Positions 47,439 to 51,143 of a stretch of 51,143 bases of DNA are shown here, piece by piece. Each line of letters begins with the position of its first letter. Position 1 is the stretch's first letter. The position numbers were made by a program, and so were the translations under genes. The notes under the pieces were generated by a model. It did no database searches. It saw nothing but the letters and a program-made list of their open reading frames with translations, and had not been told where the DNA came from. This DNA is from Geitlerinema sp. BBD 1991-9 (GTDB lineage: Bacteria; Cyanobacteriota; Cyanobacteriia; Cyanobacteriales; Geitlerinemataceae): assembly GCA_001657325.1 (NCBI GenBank), contig LWRO01000040.1, forward strand, positions 32,001-83,143. Reading direction: 5' to 3'.

Positions 47439-49757
47439 ATGTCTGCCTCTGGTCGCTGGAACGTTACTGCTCTACCCTTATTTCGCCCCCTGTGGCAGCG
47501 ATTTCAAGCGCTCCCTCGTCCCCTTCCCGAAGATTCCATCGCCTTACGAGTTCTCGTACAAAGCATGGTCGTCGTAGGCATCATCGCTACCGATGTCGCC
47601 GCCGAGACGCAAATGAGCCTGTGGGCAGTACCCCTGAGTCTAATCGGTGCGACGTGGAGTTGGCGTCGTCGCCACGATCGTAACATCGTCACCAAATTTT
47701 GCCTCGCCATCGCGATGATCGTCGCCTTGGTGATATTTCTCGCCAACCTATTCACGACCCTCAACGACACGCGCCTGATCCTGGCAGAGCTACTCATTCA
47801 AGTCCAGGTTTTACATACCTTCGACCTGCCCCGACGCAAGGATCTCGGCTATTCGATGGTCATTGGTTTAATTTTGCTGGGGGTCGCAGGCACGATCGGT
47901 CAAACGATGGTCTTCGGGCCGTTTTTAATCGTTTTTTTAGGACTGGCAATTCCCGCGTTGATGTTCGACTATCGCTCTCGTTTGGGATTGACCCGATCGA
48001 ACTTGAGGGCGAAACCCCAACGTCGATCGATGGCCGCATTCCGTCGGTCGTGGCCCTGGAAAGCCACGCTAACCCTGATTCTAGCCGTCCTCAGCTTGGG
48101 TTTAGTACTGTTTGCCTTGATGCCTCGAGTTCCGGGCTACCAGCTTCGATCGTTTCCCGTCAGTACCACCATCGAACTTCAAGGTCGCTTCGACGGACGC
48201 AACATCGTCAGCCCGCAAGGACGTGCCGAAGGCGAAGAAGTCGACGGACAGGGTCAGGAAAACGCTCCGGAAGGCGCGGGAGAACTCGACGAAACCTATT
48301 ATTACGGCTTTAGCGATCGCATCAATCAAAACCTGCGTGGCATGATGAAGCCGAAAGTCGTAATGCGGGTTCGATCGCAAGCCCCCGGTTTTTGGCGGGT
48401 CATGGCCTTTGACGAATACACCGGACAAGGATGGCGCATTTCTCGCAGCGACGACGTGCGAACGATCGATCGATCCTATTGGACGTTCCGATTTACCCTA
48501 CCCTTCATCGACTCGCGCAGCTACACCCAAGAAGTCATTCAAACTTATTCGATCGTTTCCGATCTGCCCGGTGTCGTTCCCGCTCTCGACCAACCCCGCT
48601 TTGTCTACTTTCCCACGGAACAAATCGCCCTCGATCGTGAAGGATCGCTTCGATCGCCAGTTTTCCTCGCGGACGGCTTGACTTACACGGTCATTTCCGC
48701 CGTCTCCAAACGCGATCGAACTCGACTCGGCGACGCTTCGACTGACTATCCCGAACGCATTCGCGCCTTTTACCTACAAGTTCCCGACAGCATCCGCGAT
48801 CGACTGCGAACGTTTACCGAATCTGTCCTCGCCGAATCCCCCAAACCCCTGACTAACCCCTACGAAAAATCCCTTTACCTCGCACAGTATCTCAAACAGC
48901 GCTATCACGTTCCCGACAATCCTTTCGCACTGCCCTTTCTTGAAGAAGATGAAGATCTCGTGGATCTTTTCCTGTTCCGCTGCGAAGGAATTTCCGATCC
49001 CGCTGTTTGTTCGCCTGGGGGTTATCCCGACCATTTTTCGACAGTGTTGACGGTAATGTTGAGATCGATCGACATTCCCGCCCGATTAGCAACGGGATTC
49101 GCACCGGGTCAATTCAACCCGTTTACCGGCTTGTACGAAGTTAAAAATACCGATGCGTTTGCTTTGACGGAAGTATACTTTCCCCAACACGGTTGGTTTG
49201 CCTTCGACCCCATCCCCGGACACGAAATCGTTCCCCCTTCCGTTTCGGATTACGAACCGTTTGGCGTACTGCGACAGTTTTGGGATTGGTTGGCGGGATG
49301 GCTTCCCTCTCCCGTCACGGGAATTATCGGCCGCCTGTTCGAACTCGTCGGACGGGGTCTCGATTGGCTGTTGAGGCTCTTTATGACAGGATGGTTTGGC
49401 GTTCTCGCCGGACTGTTGCTTTTGGTCAGTTTCGGCTTTGCAGGGTGGCTGAGTTGGCAGGGATGGCGCGAGTGGCATCGTCGCCGTTGGCTGTCGAAAC
49501 TGCACGCTGTCGAGCGGCTATATCAACAAATGTTACGGACGTTAGCGGCGGAGGGATTCCGCAAGCATCCCGCCCAGACTCCTCTCGAGTACGCCGATCG
49601 CGCCCGCAATCGATATGCTTCAGAGGTGGCAGAATCGATCGATGCCATTGTCCGAGCTTATGTCAGTTGGCGTTACGGTGGGGCAACGGTGGACGTTCGA
49701 TCGCTCGAACAGCGCTGGCAAACTTGTCGATCGAAACAGCGACGATTTTTTCGGTAA
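47439..49757 (+). CDS. TgpA/DUF3488-type membrane protein with inactive transglutaminase domain
   Basis: 772 residues. The N-terminal half has about seven membrane segments (DUF3488/TgpA type), then a periplasmic transglutaminase-like domain and one C-terminal membrane span near residue 650. The fold signatures VLTVMLRSIDIPARLATGFA and EVYFPQHGWFAFDP are present. But the catalytic Cys position is Pro-530 (GGYPDHFS, normally GxCEHFA) and the catalytic His position is Phe-574 (DAFALTEV, normally HAWVEV); only Asp-590 remains. I recall the same loss in other cyanobacterial homologues, so this is a conserved pseudoenzyme, perhaps a peptide or cell-wall binding scaffold. Confidence 0.88.
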   Translation: MSASGRWNVTALPLFRPLWQRFQALPRPLPEDSIALRVLVQSMVVVGIIATDVAAETQMSLWAVPLSLIGATWSWRRRHDRNIVTKFCLAIAMIVALVIFLANLFTTLNDTRLILAELLIQVQVLHTFDLPRRKDLGYSMVIGLILLGVAGTIGQTMVFGPFLIVFLGLAIPALMFDYRSRLGLTRSNLRAKPQRRSMAAFRRSWPWKATLTLILAVLSLGLVLFALMPRVPGYQLRSFPVSTTIELQGRFDGRNIVSPQGRAEGEEVDGQGQENAPEGAGELDETYYYGFSDRINQNLRGMMKPKVVMRVRSQAPGFWRVMAFDEYTGQGWRISRSDDVRTIDRSYWTFRFTLPFIDSRSYTQEVIQTYSIVSDLPGVVPALDQPRFVYFPTEQIALDREGSLRSPVFLADGLTYTVISAVSKRDRTRLGDASTDYPERIRAFYLQVPDSIRDRLRTFTESVLAESPKPLTNPYEKSLYLAQYLKQRYHVPDNPFALPFLEEDEDLVDLFLFRCEGISDPAVCSPGGYPDHFSTVLTVMLRSIDIPARLATGFAPGQFNPFTGLYEVKNTDAFALTEVYFPQHGWFAFDPIPGHEIVPPSVSDYEPFGVLRQFWDWLAGWLPSPVTGIIGRLFELVGRGLDWLLRLFMTGWFGVLAGLLLLVSFGFAGWLSWQGWREWHRRRWLSKLHAVERLYQQMLRTLAAEGFRKHPAQTPLEYADRARNRYASEVAESIDAIVRAYVSWRYGGATVDVRSLEQRWQTCRSKQRRFFR

Positions 49758-49866
49758 AATTCCGTCGATCGAGAAAAATATCACGTAGGGATGAGGTTTC
49801 CCCACCCCAAAACATCGTGTCCTAAAACATCAACCGTTCCGTCCGTTCGCCCTGAAGCGCAGAAAG

Positions 49867-50943
49867 ATGACCAATCGGAACCGCCCCACTCGATCGAACT
49901 TTGCCCTTTTACCGGTCTTCGTTCTGGTGATATGTCTCGAAAGCTGTTCCCCGCGAGATCGTCAAGGGCAGTCTGTTCCTTCAAACGCGATCGCTGATGC
50001 AAGCATCGTCGCCGAATCCCTGGCAATCTCTACAAGCTCGATCGACGTGCTACTGCCTCTGTCCGGTGTCAGCAGTCGCTCTTCCCCCACTCCTCCAATA
50101 CCCTCAACATCTTCTCCCGTTTCTTCTTCTGAAATTCAACCGAAAGTAGCAGGTGCGAACGTGGGTTGGACTCGCAATTTATCGATCGCTGGGGTCGCTT
50201 ACGATCTCTATATTCCAGCCAATTACGGCAACGATTTACCCTGTGCCGTGATGCTTCCCGGTTGGGATTTCGACAAACAACGCTGGGTTAACGAAACGAA
50301 CCTTCAAACTCTCGCCGACACATACGGTTATATTTTAGTGTTACCGCAAATGGGTCAGACGCTGTACGAAAGTGCGTACTACCCCGAAACCGAAATGCGC
50401 TGGCATCCCTCGCTACCAGGGGGCGAGTTCATACGCAACTATTTCATTCCCACCATGCAGCAACGACATGGTTTACTGATCTCCGGTCAACACAATACCT
50501 TAATTGGTCTTTCGACTGGGGGGCGTGGGGTGGCGTTAATCGCTCTAGAAAACCCAGGCTTATTCGTCGCAGGTGCGAGCTTTTCTGGGGATTTCAGTCA
50601 AGATCGCACGCCGGACGATCGATTGATGACGGCGGTTTACGGCGCTTACGATGGATATCCCGAACGCTGGACGGGACGCGATAATCCTCAACGTCGGGTT
50701 TCGGAATGGCGAATGCCCCTCTACCTCTCCCACGGCACTGCTGACGATATCGTGCCGGAATCTCAAAGTCACGGCTTTTACCAAGCGCTTGTCAATGCTG
50801 GATCGGGCCATCGAGTGGAGTATCATTCGGTAGCCGGTGCAGGACATGACTTTTCCTTTTGGGGAGGTGAGTTAGGGTCGGCTTTTGAGTTTTTCGAGCG
50901 TGTTCGGGGCAGTGAAGTCGGGGCAATGAAGTCGCACCATTAG
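49867..50943 (+). CDS. Lipoprotein esterase/depolymerase-like alpha/beta hydrolase
   Basis: 358 residues. The N-terminus has a hydrophobic run and lipobox LESC (Cys near residue 27), implying a lipoprotein. A ~65-residue Ser/Pro-rich linker follows, then an alpha/beta-hydrolase domain: nucleophile elbow GLSTGGRG, acid in SHGTADDIVPES, and His in AGAGHDFSFW. The layout resembles esterase-D or polyhydroxyalkanoate-depolymerase-like enzymes. Substrate is unknown. It lies 109 bases after the transglutaminase-fold gene and could share its transcript. Confidence 0.82.
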   Translation: MTNRNRPTRSNFALLPVFVLVICLESCSPRDRQGQSVPSNAIADASIVAESLAISTSSIDVLLPLSGVSSRSSPTPPIPSTSSPVSSSEIQPKVAGANVGWTRNLSIAGVAYDLYIPANYGNDLPCAVMLPGWDFDKQRWVNETNLQTLADTYGYILVLPQMGQTLYESAYYPETEMRWHPSLPGGEFIRNYFIPTMQQRHGLLISGQHNTLIGLSTGGRGVALIALENPGLFVAGASFSGDFSQDRTPDDRLMTAVYGAYDGYPERWTGRDNPQRRVSEWRMPLYLSHGTADDIVPESQSHGFYQALVNAGSGHRVEYHSVAGAGHDFSFWGGELGSAFEFFERVRGSEVGAMKSHH

Positions 50944-50990
50944 CGAGGATGGTGGTGACACTCTGCAACGGCAGCCGCATCTTGACTACT

Positions 50991-51011
50991 CTCCGCGCTA
51001 AAGCAACGGAG
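50991..51011. repeat. IS200/IS605-like right-end hairpin relic
   Basis: CTCCG (50991-50995) pairs with CGGAG (51007-51011), flanked by TTGACTACT and ATTCCCCGGAG. The flanks parallel those of the second hairpin at 51063-51094 (TTGACATC on the left, ATTCC on the right), suggesting a second, older element end beside it. Confidence 0.4.
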
Positions 51012-51062
51012 ATTCCCCGGAGGGATTTCAGCACTTCTGATAAGCTGGAACGGTTGACATCC

Positions 51063-51094
51063 TCTCCACGCAAATCAAAGATTATGCGTGGAGA
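51063..51094. repeat. IS200/IS605-like right-end hairpin
   Basis: TCTCCACGCA (51063-51072) pairs with TGCGTGGAGA (51085-51094); inside, AATC and GATT pair around a 3-nt loop, with one bulged A. TTGACATC lies just left and ATTCC just right, the context usual at tnpB 3' ends in cyanobacteria. The likely element boundary is near 51054. Confidence 0.65.
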
Positions 51095-51143
51095 TTCCTT
51101 GGGTCGCCCCAAAGATTTCCTGCTTCACAGCCAGCCAGCTAGA
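51075..51143 (-). mobile_element. tnpB: C-terminal fragment of a TnpB (IS605 OrfB-like) gene, continuing beyond the right edge
   Basis: The minus strand is open from the window end to a TGA at 51075-51077 and encodes 22 residues ending WLAVKQEIFGATQGISTHNL. The VKQE string is familiar from TnpB C-termini. The stop lies inside the terminal hairpin, as is common where tnpB overlaps its guide RNA region. Most of the gene is outside the window, so intactness cannot be judged. Confidence 0.6.

Noticed and set aside
50792-51112. Minus-strand 106-codon frame over the esterase end and the transposon end
   Set aside because: It crosses the terminal hairpins in a different frame from the TnpB tail and has no family match.

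Overview
The window is chromosomal DNA from a cyanobacterium. It holds apcE (the phycobilisome core-membrane linker), the cyanobacterial/chloroplast-type atp operon with separate b and b' subunits, vipp1, menB (phylloquinone pathway), a CpcT/CpeT-like protein, a cyanobacteriochrome GAF domain, TRAP permeases like GtrA/GtrB, and the hetZ-patU pair. CGATCG-centred palindromes, mostly TCGATCGA, are scattered through genes and spacers and recall the HIP1 repeats of cyanobacteria. hetZ and patU hint at a filamentous or multicellular lineage but also occur in non-heterocystous strains, so I do not name a genus.

Layout. 1-4.7 kb: 3' part of a large secreted choice-of-anchor-I/5'-nucleotidase protein, an ABC-2 permease and a small secreted protein. 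4.9-7.6 kb (minus): apcE. 7.9-9.1 kb: a methyltransferase behind a perfect palindrome. 9.3-15.3 kb: atp1-atpB-atpE-atpF'-atpF-atpH-atpA-atpG, with hairpins in several intercistronic gaps. 15.4-22.6 kb (all minus): DUF1350 protein, PEP-CTERM protein, aminotransferase plus thioredoxin, two tandem vipp1 copies (one frameshifted) and a SPOR-like membrane protein. 22.8-30.6 kb: DciA-like protein, a Cys-rich small protein, a holin-like/tyrA/menB run on the minus strand, a lumenal pentapeptide protein, purK, a DICT + degenerate HD-GYP regulator and a second pentapeptide protein. 30.7-38.4 kb: Na+/alanine symporter, an exported CpcT/CpeT-like protein, divergent purF and galT around a strong palindrome, and a TRAP permease pair. 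38.7-45 kb: stand-alone DXCF-type cyanobacteriochrome GAF protein, a repeat protein resembling the 7(1)-knot family paired with a TPR protein, an MFS transporter, an HNH endonuclease and hetZ-patU. 45-51 kb: a 2-oxoglutarate oxygenase, a second PEP-CTERM protein, a transglutaminase-fold pseudoenzyme, a lipoprotein esterase, and the 3' end of a TnpB-type element running off the right edge.

Most of the region is core photosynthetic-cell housekeeping (light harvesting, ATP synthesis, thylakoid biogenesis, quinone, tyrosine and purine synthesis). No prophage, CRISPR array or defence island is visible, and no tRNA or rRNA gene was found. The most unusual items are the single-domain DXCF photoreceptor, the secreted two-domain CpcT/CpeT-like protein, the repeat protein/TPR pair, the frameshifted vipp1 copy, the palindrome over the purF promoter, and catalytic-residue loss in two enzyme-fold proteins. 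All calls come from reading the sequence; family assignments rest on remembered motifs, not searches.
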